64,000 nt of DNA from Paenarthrobacter ureafaciens (lineage in GTDB: Bacteria > Actinomycetota > Actinomycetes > Actinomycetales > Micrococcaceae): positions 620,001-684,000 of the forward strand of contig NZ_SBHM01000006.1 in NCBI RefSeq assembly GCF_004028095.1. The letters are read 5' to 3'. Below, piece after piece: positions 54,322 through 64,000 of this stretch. Each line of letters starts with the position of its first letter. Within the stretch, counting starts at the first letter, position 1. The notes under the pieces were generated by a model that saw nothing but the letters and a program-made list of their open reading frames with translations, did not search any database and was not told where the DNA came from. The position numbers and the translations under genes were made by a program.

Positions 54322-54975
54322 GTGGCTGACGGCGCACGGGCAAACGATGGGGCAGCAAAGCAGGAACGGTCCGGTTCCACCCGCTCAGCAAGGTTGCCGC
54401 GGGACGAGCGCCGGGCACAATTACTGAACGCGGCATTGGAGGTTTTCGTTTCCAATGGCTTCCATGGAGCAGCCATGGATGAGATCGCCGAAACCGCCCA
54501 CGTCAGCAAACCGGTCCTCTACCAGCACTTTCCCTCCAAACGGGACCTCTACATGGCGTTGCTGGACAGCCATCTGGCCGCACTGACGGAACTGATGCTC
54601 AGCGCGCTGAACTCCACCACGGACAACAAGGAACGCGTCAAGGCGGTAATGCGCGCCTATTACAAGTTCATTGCCGATGACGACCAGGCCCACCGCCTCG
54701 TCTTCGAATCGGACCTCATCAACGATCCCGACGTCAGCTCACGCCTGGAAACGTTCAACAAGACGTTCGCGGACGCAGTAGCCCATGTGATCGCCGAAGA
54801 CACCAAGCTGCCGCCCCTTGAAGCTCAGTTGCTGGGCCGCGGCCTGGCGGGAATGGCGCAGGTCAGCGCCCGGTACTGGCTGGAAACGGATGGAAACCTT
54901 GACCTCGATGTGGCCAGTGATCTGATCTATCGTTTAGCTTGGCGCGGAATCAGTCGATTCCCCAAAGAGTCCTAG
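54322..54975 (+). CDS. TetR family regulator
   Basis: About 217 residues. The TetR HTH reads NAALEVFVSNGFHGAAMDEI, then AHVSKPVLYQHFPSKRDLYM. The C-terminal helical domain (from about residue 95) binds an unknown ligand. GTG 54322 with AAGGAAAGG upstream is preferred; an in-frame ATG at 54244 would add 26 residues. The next gene encodes a DUF3107 protein, the same pair as in mycobacteria. Confidence 0.88.
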   Translation: MADGARANDGAAKQERSGSTRSARLPRDERRAQLLNAALEVFVSNGFHGAAMDEIAETAHVSKPVLYQHFPSKRDLYMALLDSHLAALTELMLSALNSTTDNKERVKAVMRAYYKFIADDDQAHRLVFESDLINDPDVSSRLETFNKTFADAVAHVIAEDTKLPPLEAQLLGRGLAGMAQVSARYWLETDGNLDLDVASDLIYRLAWRGISRFPKES

Positions 54976-55026
54976 GCTACAAATAAGGGACTGACCTAAA
55001 ACGTTGATTGGCTTGGAGGCCTTGTT

Positions 55027-55251
55027 GTGGAAGTAAAGATCGGCATTCAGAACGTTGGCCGCGAAATTGTGCTCGAATCCTCGCTCGATGCCGAGGCCGT
55101 AGGCAAGCTTGTTTCAGACGCCCTGTCCAAGGGCTCGGAATTGCGCCTCACCGATGATAAGGGCCGTCAGGTCATTGTTCCGGGCGGTGCCCTGGGCTAC
55201 GTGGAGATCGGCGCGGAGGAAGTTCGTCGCGTGGGCTTCGGCGCACTCTGA
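55027..55251 (+). CDS. DUF3107 domain small protein
   Basis: A 74-residue ATP-synthase-subunit-like conserved actinobacterial protein with no known activity. It reads MEVKIGIQNVGREIVLES at the start and VPGGALGYVEIGAEE near the end, the family hallmarks. GTG start with GGAGG eight bases upstream. It lies 51 bp after the TetR gene and 31 bp before the small membrane protein, suggesting one transcript. Confidence 0.88.
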   Translation: MEVKIGIQNVGREIVLESSLDAEAVGKLVSDALSKGSELRLTDDKGRQVIVPGGALGYVEIGAEEVRRVGFGAL

Positions 55252-55282
55252 TCCAGAACGCCCGCAACGCTAAGGAGACCCC

Positions 55283-55585
55283 ATGCTTTCCCTCGTCGTG
55301 ATGGTGTTCGTTACCGTCGCTACCGGCTTCCTGGTGTGGGCAAACGACAAACGGCATGGCAAGTACGGCATTGCCGTCCCCGCGGGAGTATCCCTCGGAG
55401 TCGGCGCCCTCAGCTGGATCGCCTTCATTGCCGCCGGCTTCGGCTACCAGCCGGGGCTGACCTGGATTCCGTGGGTCTTGCCGATCGTCCTTGGCACGGC
55501 AGCTGCGGCAGGCGTCGCGGTGTTCCTTGGCAGGACCCGGACCGTGCGGGACACTGAAGCGCTCACCAAAGCACTCCGCCTGTAG
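55283..55585 (+). CDS. Small three-helix membrane protein
   Basis: A 100-residue protein with three hydrophobic helices (about 1-20, 28-50, 59-81) and a basic/polar C-terminus (RTRTVRDTEALTKALRL). No known domain recognised. AAGGAG stands before the ATG, and the codon bias matches the neighbours, so it is probably real. Third gene of the TetR-DUF3107 unit, ending at a strong terminator. Confidence 0.75.
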   Translation: MLSLVVMVFVTVATGFLVWANDKRHGKYGIAVPAGVSLGVGALSWIAFIAAGFGYQPGLTWIPWVLPIVLGTAAAAGVAVFLGRTRTVRDTEALTKALRL

Positions 55586-55614
55586 CACCTTCCCGGCTCA
55601 ACCGGGCGACTAAG

Positions 55615-55653
55615 AACTGTGGCCACCACCCGCATGGGGTGGTGGCCACAGTT
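55615..55653. terminator. Bidirectional terminator between the small membrane protein gene and thiG
   Basis: A perfect 17-bp stem (55615-55631 with 55637-55653, core TGGCCACCACCC) around a 5-nt loop lies between convergent genes. T-runs are short, but the stem is very strong. Confidence 0.75.
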
Positions 55654-55688
55654 GTCAGCAGTACCTGCCGTCGCAGGTTGGTACGGGC

Positions 55689-56721
<1,033 letters not shown>

Positions 56722-56725
<4 letters not shown>

Positions 56726-57981
56726 GCTGTTTCCTTGGTGGAAGCGATGGATGGTGTTGGAATGCCGCGCCCGGCGAGGGCGCCTTGCGGAGAAAAACGA
56801 TCCGGACGGAACCGGACCCACCGGTCATCCGCGGAACCGTCGAGCAAGCCGGCCACGATCTGTGCGGCTATGGGGGTCAGGAGTACGCCGTGGCGGAAGA
56901 AACCCGTGGCTATGATCAGGCCCCGGAGGGCGCCGTCCGCCGCGCCCACCCGCCCCAGGAGCGGAGCGTTGTCAGGGGTGCCCGGCCGTGCACGGGCTGT
57001 CACTTCGATGAGCTCCAGCTCACCGACTGCGGGGACCAGGATCTGGGCGTCCCGAAGCAGCTGGTACACGCCGCCGGCAGACACCGCATTCGATCCCGTC
57101 GAGAGCCCGTCCTCGCGTTGGGTTGCCCCGATCACCACGGTCCCGTCCTCGCGGGGCACGATGTATACCGGCACTCCCCGCACCATTCCGCGGACTGTGG
57201 AGGTCAGCAACGGCCGCAGGTCCTCCGGTACCCGGAGCCTGAGGATGTCTCCGTAAACCGGCCTGAGCGGCAGGTGCAGGTCCTCAGGAAGTCCGCCGGT
57301 CGCCGCAGCCGCCAAGCCATTGGCCAGCACGGTTTCCCTTGCCGCTACCACTTGGCCGGTGGAGAGTTCAGCGCCCACAACGCGGTCACCCTCCCACAGC
57401 AGCCGCCGGGCCTCCGCTGCCAGCTGGAACCCGCTGCTCGCGCCCGGGACCCATGTGGCATCCGACGGGGTGTGCGCGGCCAATCCGGCGAGTATGCACT
57501 CCGCCAGCCGGCGGGGGTCCACTTGGTGGTCGGCCGGGATATCGAAAGCGCATGAAATTCCGGGGCTGAGCAGCGGCTCGCGCTGCCGCGCGTCCCGCAG
57601 CATCAACGGCTCCACTGTGAGCCCCGCCGCCTGTTGCACGGAGCGCAGATCGGCGAGCGCCCGTCGATCGGCGGCGTCGGCACCCACCGCGAGCGTCGAC
57701 GTCGTGCTGTAGCCGGTGGTGACGCCGGTACCGGACAATCCGGACACGAACGTTGGCCATAGCCTGGACGATTCGAGCATCAGTTCCAGGAGATCTTCTT
57801 CCTGGTAGTGGAGTTCGCTCACGGGGGCCAGCATCCCGGCCGCTGCAAAGGTTGCTCCACTGGCAGGGTTCGGATCGATGAGGGCCACGGAACGGCCTGT
57901 GGCCCGGATCCGGTGGGCGATGCCCAGGCCGACTACGCCTGCGCCGATGACGGCAACGTCTGCTTCGATGGCTTCTGCCAT
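56722..57981 (-). CDS. thiO: Glycine oxidase ThiO
   Basis: A 419-residue FAD oxidase of the DadA/GlyOx family that makes iminoglycine for ThiG under oxygen. The FAD motif is [17 protein letters not shown] near residue 10, then [39 protein letters not shown] and [20 protein letters not shown] are typical C-terminal blocks. First gene after the TPP riboswitch; AAGGAAA stands before the ATG and directly after the aptamer. Confidence 0.94.
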
Positions 57982-57989
57982 TGGTTTCC

Positions 57990-58085
57990 TTCCCTACGCC
58001 GGTATTAGCCGGATCAGGTCAAGCGGTCGGCTCTGAAGCCCTCTCAGCCGGACGGTCATATGACGCTGTCACGGCTCCCGCAGTA
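57990..58085 (-). promoter_or_regulatory. TPP riboswitch
   Basis: The conserved THI-element sequences are all present in order on the minus strand: CTGAGA (58042-58047), then CTTGACCTGATC (58011-58022), then the CTAATACCGG...GCGTAGGGA end (57990-58005). The aptamer ends about 9 nt before the thiO ATG, with the AAGGAAA ribosome-binding site between. Control is therefore probably at translation initiation: thiamine pyrophosphate would hide the ribosome site of thiO-thiS-thiG. Confidence 0.95.
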
Positions 58086-58118
58086 CGTGCCCAGTTTAGA
58101 GGAACTACTCTGGTTTCC

Positions 58119-58781
58119 ATGACCCAGCCTGATCTCCTCACCGACGCCCGCCTCTACCTGTGCACCGATGCCCGCCGGCGGCAAGGCGATTTCGAAGACT
58201 TTGTGGACGCCGCGTTCGAAGGCGGCGTGGACATCATCCAGCTCCGTGACAAGACCCTTGAGGCCGCCGAGGAACTGGAGCTGCTCGAGGTCCTGAACAA
58301 AGTTGCCGCCCGGCATTCCAAGCTGTGGGCGGTCAACGACCGGGCTGATATCGCCCGTGTTTCCGGGGCTCCCGTGTTCCACGTGGGCCAAAAGGACCTT
58401 CCGCTGCCCGTGGCCCGGCAGCTGCTCGGGGACACCACCGCCATAGGTCTCTCCACGCATGGGCCTGATCAGGTGGACGCGGCCATTGCGGCTTCGTCGG
58501 GCAGTGCAGGACTGGACTACTTCTGCGTCGGTCCCCTCTGGACCACACCCACCAAACCGGGCCGGACGCCAGTAGGCCTGGGCTTGGTCACATATGCCGC
58601 CGAAGCTGTGGAACGCGCAGGATCCGCCCTTCCCTGGTTTGCCATTGGCGGGATCGATCTTTCGAATGTGGAGCAGGTGGTTGCGGCAGGAGCCAGCCGC
58701 ATCGTCGTAGTCCGCGCCATCACCGAAGCAGAAGACCCGACGGCGGCGGCCAAGTCGCTGCTCGAAGCCCTGGACGCCTAG
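58119..58781 (+). CDS. thiE: Thiamine-phosphate synthase
   Basis: A 220-residue TIM-barrel enzyme that couples the pyrimidine pyrophosphate and thiazole phosphate into thiamine phosphate. [45 protein letters not shown]-like [14 protein letters not shown] and [11 protein letters not shown] are family blocks. The ATG lies 33 bp from the riboswitch 5' end, so thiE and the thiO operon start back to back. thiE itself has no aptamer in front. Confidence 0.95.
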   Translation: MTQPDLLTDARLYLCTDARRRQGDFEDFVDAAFEGGVDIIQLRDKTLEAAEELELLEVLNKVAARHSKLWAVNDRADIARVSGAPVFHVGQKDLPLPVARQLLGDTTAIGLSTHGPDQVDAAIAASSGSAGLDYFCVGPLWTTPTKPGRTPVGLGLVTYAAEAVERAGSALPWFAIGGIDLSNVEQVVAAGASRIVVVRAITEAEDPTAAAKSLLEALDA

Positions 58782-59443
58782 GCAGCCAGTCCGAGGCCCG
58801 TCATCCGGCGGCCGTGGTGATCGGCGAGTTCCGCCGTCAACCGGCCTACCTCCGCCTTGGCCTGTCCGTCATGAAGTACGGCACGCAGGTCCGGGTGCTC
58901 CAACGCCACCCGTTGCACCTGGGTGAGGGCCTCACCCACCAGCCTTCGGCCCCATAGGGCAAGGCGCGAAGCCAACCTGGGATCGTCCCTCAGGGCCCGC
59001 ATGAGGAGGATGCGCAACGCCTCGGTGGCTTGGTCCGCAGAAGCGACTTTCCGGACGAATTGCTGTGTCCCGGCATCCAGGAAGGCGGACACCGTCCTGT
59101 AGAAGTCCGAGGACACCGTGTCGATGATGTACGCCTTCAGAACAGACTCGTACCAGTCCCCTGGCGGGGTGCGTTCGTGGAAGTGATCGAATGACGGCTG
59201 GAAGCGAAGCATGGCGTCCTCGGGGTCCCGCCCCATCTCGGTAAGCCGGCCGCTGATCAACGCATAGTTGCCGAATGCACCGACCGCGATCTTGGCAAAG
59301 GTAGCCCGGTCCCGGAGGGTAGGAGCGAAGCGGGAGTCCGCGGACAACCGCCCGAACGCTGACAATTCGCCATAGGCCATGGCTCCCAGCAGCTCTGCCG
59401 GGAGAACGTCCGCGGGAATTCCGCCAGGAGTGGACGTGCCCAT
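58778..59443 (-). CDS. Ferritin-like fold protein (MiaE-like)
   Basis: A 221-residue all-helical protein. The N-terminal helix has [19 protein letters not shown] with a potential iron-ligand Glu, and later [20 protein letters not shown] and [20 protein letters not shown] carry Asp/His/Glu in the right kind of spacing for a ferritin-like tRNA-hydroxylase fold. Function in actinobacteria is not established. Its 3' end overlaps the convergent thiE by 4 bp. Confidence 0.8.
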   Translation of the reverse strand: MGTSTPGGIPADVLPAELLGAMAYGELSAFGRLSADSRFAPTLRDRATFAKIAVGAFGNYALISGRLTEMGRDPEDAMLRFQPSFDHFHERTPPGDWYESVLKAYIIDTVSSDFYRTVSAFLDAGTQQFVRKVASADQATEALRILLMRALRDDPRLASRLALWGRRLVGEALTQVQRVALEHPDLRAVLHDGQAKAEVGRLTAELADHHGRRMTGLGLAA

Positions 59444-59484
59444 GGTCCAAGACTATCCGCCGTTTTCGGGCTAGTCTGACTTTC

Positions 59485-60942
59485 GTGTCACATCATCGGA
59501 TAGCGCCCAACGTCGACGATTCTTCCGACCGGCTCGCTGCCTCCCTGGCTGCCTTGAGGAGCGAGCTGGAACTACCCGGCGACTACCCTGCCGACGCCGA
59601 GCATGAAGCGCGCCAGGCGGTTCAAAACCTGCAATTGCCGCCCCGCAGCCTGCTGGACGTGCCGTTCGTGACCATAGACCCCGCGACTTCCACCGATCTG
59701 GACCAAGCGCTGTTCATTCAGCGTAACGATGCCGGTTACAAGGTCCTGTACGCAATTGCCGACGTGCCGTCCTTCGTGGCCCCCGGCGGAGCCTTGGACG
59801 CCGAAACGCGGCGGCGCGGGCAAACGTTCTACGCACCGGACGGAAGGGTCCCGCTGCATCCGGAGGTCATCAGCGAGCAAGCCGGGAGCCTCCTGGCAGA
59901 GCAGGAATGCAGCGCCTTCGTGTGGGACTTCGACCTCGACCACAACGCGGAAGTGGTCTCCATGTCCGTGGAGCGGGCCACCGTTCGCAGCCGTGCAAAG
60001 CTCAGCTACAAGGGTGCACAGAAGCAGATCGATGCGGGAACCGCCCCCGAGGTCCTCATGCTCCTGAAGGAAGTGGGCCTGAAGCGGGTCGAACTCGAGC
60101 GCAAACGCGGCGGGGCGAGCCTGAACATGCCAGAACAGGAGATCGTCCAGGTCACCGACGGCGACTACCGGATCGTGGCTGCTCCCTCGCTGCCGATCGA
60201 GGACTGGAACGCCCAGATGTCCCTGATGACCGGAATGGCTGCGGCCCAATTGATGCTCGACGGCAAGGTGGGCATCCTGCGGACCATGCCGGCCCCTGAT
60301 GAGCGCTCCTTACTGCACTTCAAGCGCCAAACCCAGGCCCTCGGAAAACCGTGGGACGGCGACATCAGCTACGGCGAGTACCTCCGGACCCTCGATGGTT
60401 CGGATCCGAAGCAATTGGCCATCCTCCACTCCGCCGGCATGCTGTTCCGGGGCGCCGGCTACACCCCGTTCGACGGTGAGGTACCGGAGAACGTTGTCCA
60501 GTCCGCCATCGGGGCCCCGTACGCGCACACCACTGCTCCACTCCGCAGGCTCATTGACCGCTTTGTCCTGGTGATCTGCGAAGCCCTCAGCAACGGCCGG
60601 GAGATCCCCGTGTGGGCACGGGAAGCGCTGCCTGACCTGCCCGGGATCATGGCTGCTTCCGACTCATTGGCAGGCCGCTTGGAGCGAATGGCCCTGGACA
60701 CCGTGGAAGCCGCGCTCGCGGCAAACCACGTAGGTCAGGTATTCGACGCCGTGGTGATTTCCGGGTCCAAGCCGTCCAACGGGAACGGCAACGGCAATGG
60801 CCCCTACGGCACCGTGCAGATCGCCGAACCTGCCGTCACTGCCCGATGCGATGGTGAGCTGGTGTCCGGAATCCAGGTGCGCGTGCGCCTGGTGAAGGCC
60901 GACATCACCGGCCGGGTGATCAGGTTCGAACTGGCCGAATGA
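59485..60942 (+). CDS. RNB-domain ribonuclease
   Basis: A 485-residue RNase II/R-like enzyme. The catalytic core shows FVTIDPATSTDLDQALFIQ, with the acidic metal ligands, then VLYAIADVPSFVAPGGALDA, RRRGQTFYAPDGRVPLHPEV and YAHTTAPLRRLIDRFVLVIC. No N-terminal cold-shock domains and only a short C-terminal region (an Asn/Gly stretch then a beta-rich end) are present, so it is the short actinobacterial type. GTG start. Confidence 0.9.
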   Translation: MSHHRIAPNVDDSSDRLAASLAALRSELELPGDYPADAEHEARQAVQNLQLPPRSLLDVPFVTIDPATSTDLDQALFIQRNDAGYKVLYAIADVPSFVAPGGALDAETRRRGQTFYAPDGRVPLHPEVISEQAGSLLAEQECSAFVWDFDLDHNAEVVSMSVERATVRSRAKLSYKGAQKQIDAGTAPEVLMLLKEVGLKRVELERKRGGASLNMPEQEIVQVTDGDYRIVAAPSLPIEDWNAQMSLMTGMAAAQLMLDGKVGILRTMPAPDERSLLHFKRQTQALGKPWDGDISYGEYLRTLDGSDPKQLAILHSAGMLFRGAGYTPFDGEVPENVVQSAIGAPYAHTTAPLRRLIDRFVLVICEALSNGREIPVWAREALPDLPGIMAASDSLAGRLERMALDTVEAALAANHVGQVFDAVVISGSKPSNGNGNGNGPYGTVQIAEPAVTARCDGELVSGIQVRVRLVKADITGRVIRFELAE

Positions 60943-61257
60943 CACCTAGTGGGCCAGGGAATCCGCGGTGTCGGGCCGCTATGGGCCTCAGGGATTTCGG
61001 CCGCAACGGGGTTTTTGTCCGGCACAGGATAGACTGGGACAGTAGTAATGGATGCCCGGTCGTTGATTCAGTTAATTTTTGAACTCAACAAGCCCGCCCC
61101 TACGCGATCTTGAGATGTGCCCGCTGGTCCCCAGTGCCAGTACTTAGATAGCCCGCGATCGGCTTCCACTGGAAATGCTTGCGCCAGTTCGTGCTCCGGT
61201 ACAGCTTTGCCGCCGTTGAGCATGCAGCGCCTGCCCAAATGAATAAGGAAACTCCCT
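60943..61257. other. Intergenic gap and probable leader of the DEAD-box gene
   Basis: Contains no supported gene. A promoter is likely near 61020-61050 (TAGACT at about 61030 and TAGTAAT nearby), leaving a leader of 200 nt or more before the helicase GTG. Long leaders before DEAD-box genes often take part in cold or self regulation, but no known riboswitch motif was recognised. Confidence 0.35.
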
Positions 61258-62937
61258 GTGAGTGAATTGCACACCCATGAAGTCCTGACGGACTCCACCG
61301 GAACCGAGACCATCGAACCCGAGGAAACGATCACCTCGGACGAGACCCCCCACGAGATCGAAGAGAAGTCCTTCGCCGACTTCGACGTCCGCGCGGACAT
61401 CGTCGAGTCCCTCGCCGACGCCGGAATTACGCACCCGTTCCCGATCCAGGCCATGACGCTTCCCGTGGCCCTGGGCGGCCATGACATCATCGGCCAAGCG
61501 AAGACCGGAACGGGCAAGACCCTGGGCTTCGGCATTCCGGTACTCCAGCGGATCGAAGGCCGCGACGACGCCGGATACGCCAAACTTGCCGTCCAGGGTG
61601 CACCCCAGGCGCTGATCATCGTCCCGACCCGCGAGCTTGCAGTCCAGGTGGCCAACGACCTCCAGACGGCTTCGCGCAAGCGCAACGCCCGCATTGCCAC
61701 CATCTACGGCGGACGTGCCTACGAACCGCAGATCGATGCCCTCCAGAAGGGCGTGGAGATCGTGGTGGGCACCCCCGGACGCCTGATCGACCTGTACAAG
61801 CAACGCCACCTAAGCCTCAAGAACGTCAAGATGGTAGTCCTCGATGAGGCCGACGAGATGCTCGACCTCGGCTTCCTGCCGGACGTCGAGACCCTCATCG
61901 CCGGCACTCCCCCGGTCCGCCAGACGCTGCTCTTCTCGGCCACCATGCCCGGCCCGGTCATCGCCATGGCCCGCCGGTACATGACCCAGCCCACGCACAT
62001 CCGCGCTGCGGACCCCAATGACGAGGGCCTGACCAAGCGCGATATCCGCCAGCTCATCTACCGTGCCCACAGCATGGACAAGACTGAAGTCGTTGCCCGG
62101 ATCCTGCAGGCCAAGGACCGTGGCCGCACCATCATCTTCACCAAGACCAAGCGCACCGCCGCGAAGGTGTCCGAGGAACTCGTGGACCGCGGCTTCGCAG
62201 CAGCGGCCATCCACGGTGACCTGGGCCAGGGAGCCCGCGAACAGGCGCTGCGTGCCTTCCGCAACAACAAGGTGGACGTGCTCGTCGCAACCGACGTTGC
62301 CGCCCGCGGCATCGACGTCGAGGACGTCACCCACGTCATCAACTACCAGTGCGTCGAAGACGAAAAAATCTACCTGCACCGCGTAGGCCGCACCGGCCGT
62401 GCCGGAAACAAGGGTACGGCCGTGACGTTCGTGGACTGGGACGACGTACCCCGCTGGGCGCTGATCAACAAGGCACTGGGACTCAACGTCCCCGAACCGG
62501 TTGAAACCTATTCCTCCTCCCCGCACCTCTACACCGACCTCGACATCCCCGAGGGCACCAAGGGGCGGTTGCCCCGCAACAAGCGGATGTTGGCAGGCGT
62601 GGACGCCGAGGTCCTGGAGGACCTGGGCGAGACGGGCAAGAAGAACTCCCGCTCGCGCAGCGGAGGCCGCCAGGGCGGATCCGGTCGCGATGGTGGCCGC
62701 ACCCGTGACGGAAAGTCCGCAGACTCCGCCGGCTCCAAGGGCGAGGGCGGACGCAACCGCACGCGCCGCCGTCGTACCTCCGATGCAGAGGGCACCGCGA
62801 CCGCTGCTCCCCGCGAGTCCGCCGAGGGTGCATCGGAGAAGCCGGCGCGTACCCGCCGCACCCGCACCCGTCGTCGCAACGGCGAGGTAGTTTCCGGCGA
62901 GGCCGCAGGCACCACGCCTGCCACCACCGAGGCCTAA
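61258..62937 (+). CDS. DEAD-box RNA helicase (RhlE/CsdA type)
   Basis: A 559-residue helicase. The Q-motif region is GITHPFPIQAMTLPVALGG. Motif I is AKTGTGKT, Ia PTRELAVQV, II DEAD, III SAT, V ATDVAARGIDVEDVTHVI and VI HRVGRTGRAG. The N-terminal 35 residues are acidic and the last ~110 are Arg/Gly/Ser-rich with RTRRRR-type clusters, which can bind RNA non-specifically. GTG start with AAGGAA upstream. Possible roles are ribosome assembly and RNA decay. Confidence 0.93.
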   Translation: MSELHTHEVLTDSTGTETIEPEETITSDETPHEIEEKSFADFDVRADIVESLADAGITHPFPIQAMTLPVALGGHDIIGQAKTGTGKTLGFGIPVLQRIEGRDDAGYAKLAVQGAPQALIIVPTRELAVQVANDLQTASRKRNARIATIYGGRAYEPQIDALQKGVEIVVGTPGRLIDLYKQRHLSLKNVKMVVLDEADEMLDLGFLPDVETLIAGTPPVRQTLLFSATMPGPVIAMARRYMTQPTHIRAADPNDEGLTKRDIRQLIYRAHSMDKTEVVARILQAKDRGRTIIFTKTKRTAAKVSEELVDRGFAAAAIHGDLGQGAREQALRAFRNNKVDVLVATDVAARGIDVEDVTHVINYQCVEDEKIYLHRVGRTGRAGNKGTAVTFVDWDDVPRWALINKALGLNVPEPVETYSSSPHLYTDLDIPEGTKGRLPRNKRMLAGVDAEVLEDLGETGKKNSRSRSGGRQGGSGRDGGRTRDGKSADSAGSKGEGGRNRTRRRRTSDAEGTATAAPRESAEGASEKPARTRRTRTRRRNGEVVSGEAAGTTPATTEA

Positions 62938-62947
62938 CCGGACGGCG

Positions 62948-63910
62948 ATGGCTGAAACTGTTTGGGCGCCGGACGGCAGCAACCTGGTGGTACATGCGGA
63001 CAACGCATCGTTCCTTCCCACGCTGCCGGACGGCGCCTTCACACTCATCTACGTGGATCCCCCGTTCAACACCGGGCGGGTCCAGCGGCGCCAGGAAACG
63101 CGCATGGTCCGCAACGCGGACGGTGACGGTGACCGGGTGGGCTTCAAAGGCCGTTCCTATGACACCATCAAGGGCGCCCTGCACAGCTACGACGACGCCT
63201 TCAGCGACTACTGGTCCTTCTTGGAACCAAAGCTGGTGGAAGCGTGGCGGCTCCTGGCCGATGACGGCACACTGTACCTGCACCTGGACTACCGCGAGGT
63301 GCACTACGCCAAGGTCATGCTCGACGCCATTTTTGGCCGCGAGTGCTTCCTCAACGAGATCATATGGGCCTACGACTACGGCGCAAGGGCCAAAAACCGC
63401 TGGCCCACCAAACACGACAACATACTTGTGTACGTGAAGAACCCGGCCAAGTACCACTTCGACAACGAGGAAGTGGACCGGGAGCCGTACATGGCGCCGG
63501 GGCTGGTGACGCCCGCAAAACGCGAGCGCGGCAAGTTGCCGACCGACGTCTGGTGGCACACCATCGTCTCCCCCACGGGCCGCGAGAAAACCGGCTACCC
63601 CACGCAGAAACCCGAGGGGCTCATCCGCAGGGTAGTGACAGCTTCAAGCCGCAAGGGTGACTGGTGCCTGGACTTCTTCGCCGGCTCCGGAACGCTCGGC
63701 GCTGTTGCCGGCAAACTCGGTAGGAAGTTCGTGTGCGTGGATCAGAACGAACAGGCGATCGAGGTCATGCGCAAGCGGCTGGGAACCAAGGCGGTCTTCC
63801 ACGCCGCTCCTGCTTCCCTAGACGGATCAGGCGGCTCCCTTGACGGGTCAGGCAGCGCCCTTGACGAAAGCCTGCACAGCGTCGGCGATCATCTGCACGG
63901 CAATAGCTGA
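62948..63910 (+). CDS. Solitary DNA methyltransferase (N6-adenine or N4-cytosine, beta class)
   Basis: A 320-residue methyltransferase. The catalytic DPPF is at 37-40 and the SAM-binding FAGSGT at 244-249, so motif IV precedes motif I (beta order). SYDDAFSDYWSFLEPKLVEA and IIWAYDYGARAKNRWPTKHD are typical. No restriction endonuclease gene is adjacent. A 21-bp unit is repeated at the C-terminus (SLDGSGG, SLDGSGS, then a partial copy). The last 63 bp overlap antisense with the marC-like gene. It follows the helicase by 10 bp, probably on one transcript. Recognition site unknown. Confidence 0.88.
   Translation: MAETVWAPDGSNLVVHADNASFLPTLPDGAFTLIYVDPPFNTGRVQRRQETRMVRNADGDGDRVGFKGRSYDTIKGALHSYDDAFSDYWSFLEPKLVEAWRLLADDGTLYLHLDYREVHYAKVMLDAIFGRECFLNEIIWAYDYGARAKNRWPTKHDNILVYVKNPAKYHFDNEEVDREPYMAPGLVTPAKRERGKLPTDVWWHTIVSPTGREKTGYPTQKPEGLIRRVVTASSRKGDWCLDFFAGSGTLGAVAGKLGRKFVCVDQNEQAIEVMRKRLGTKAVFHAAPASLDGSGGSLDGSGSALDESLHSVGDHLHGNS
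63815..63867. repeat. 21-bp tandem repeat at the methyltransferase 3' end
   Basis: Two full units (63815-63835 and 63836-63856) plus a partial third share C-CT-GACGG-TCAGGC; the reading frame stays open through them. The second unit includes the stop codon of the antisense marC-like gene. Confidence 0.75.
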
Positions 63911-64000
63911 CAGCAGCAGACCGGCAATCCTCGTCACGAGTTCCACGCCGTTCTCGCCCAGCACGCGTTGAACGACTCCGGCGAAGCGCATGGCGAGGTA
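63848..64000 (-). CDS. MarC family membrane protein (3' part only)
   Basis: The last 50 codons of an open frame entering from the right edge. The translated text contains LGENGVELVTRIAGLLLSAI and AVQMIADAVQAF, which match the C-terminal helix of MarC/UPF0056 proteins. The stop TGA is at 63848-63850. The protein is a multi-pass membrane protein of unknown function. It overlaps the methyltransferase gene antisense by 63 bp. Confidence 0.8.
   Translation of the reverse strand, partial: YLAMRFAGVVQRVLGENGVELVTRIAGLLLSAIAVQMIADAVQAFVKGAA

Noticed and set aside
61810..63048. A 412-codon minus-strand frame opposite the DEAD-box gene
   Set aside because: Low-complexity Ala/Gly/Val text, no start signal or domain, and fully covered by a well supported gene.
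62948..63910. A restriction-modification system
   Set aside because: No endonuclease or specificity gene adjoins the methyltransferase inside the window; neighbours are core genes.

Overview
The window is a GC-rich actinobacterial chromosome segment. It most resembles the Micrococcaceae (Arthrobacter/Paenarthrobacter type), judged from codon use, GTG/TTG starts, an ECF sigma/anti-sigma-K pair, an AdnAB-type helicase-nuclease, a MoeZ-type adenylyltransferase-rhodanese and an actinobacterial coproporphyrin-dependent haem cluster. No prophage, insertion sequence or CRISPR array was seen. This is mostly conserved core chromosome.

Layout. 1-4.1 kb: start of mnmA, a ferredoxin-reductase-like flavoprotein, a cysteine desulfurase co-directional with a cysteine-bearing HTH regulator, and a DoxX-like membrane protein. 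The flavoprotein and DoxX promoters carry the same 29-bp inverted repeat over the -10 box, which suggests a small unrecognised regulon. 4.1-11.3 kb: a lipoprotein, a J-domain protein with a NERD-like tail, trmL, an ECF sigma factor with its anti-sigma factor, gluconokinase, a PIG-L deacetylase and etfBA. 11.5-16.5 kb: an envelope-stress-like group, with an HtrA protease divergent from a TPM-domain protein followed by PspA. 16.6-18 kb: a GntR regulator and two identical initiator tRNA genes, each with its own terminator.

18-37 kb: a block whose order resembles the mycobacterial UPF0182 / PDZ-protease / zinc metalloprotease / uvrD2 / nudC / adnBA neighbourhood. It adds a YgjP-type metallopeptidase, a phosphotransferase-fold protein, an alkyltransferase-like protein translationally coupled to adnA, and a DEDDh exonuclease. 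37.5-40 kb: a polar amino-acid ABC importer. 40.2-41.5 kb: a GH3 lipoprotein.

41.6-53 kb: haem biosynthesis. Eight hem genes and one LLM-class flavin oxidoreductase form a tightly overlapping minus-strand operon (hemE-cgoX-chdC-cpfC-hemC-hemD-hemB-LLM-hemL), divergent from a probably leaderless hemA. 53-55.6 kb: a MoeZ-like protein, a TetR regulator, a DUF3107 protein and a small membrane protein. 55.7-58.8 kb: thiamine genes thiO-thiS-thiG behind a TPP riboswitch, with thiE divergent. 58.8-64 kb: a ferritin-like protein, an RNB ribonuclease, a DEAD-box helicase, a solitary DNA methyltransferase, and the 3' end of a marC-family gene.

Starts were chosen from ribosome-binding sites, stop/start overlaps and family N-termini. 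Where these conflict the entry says so. Family assignments come from motif recognition only; no database search was run.
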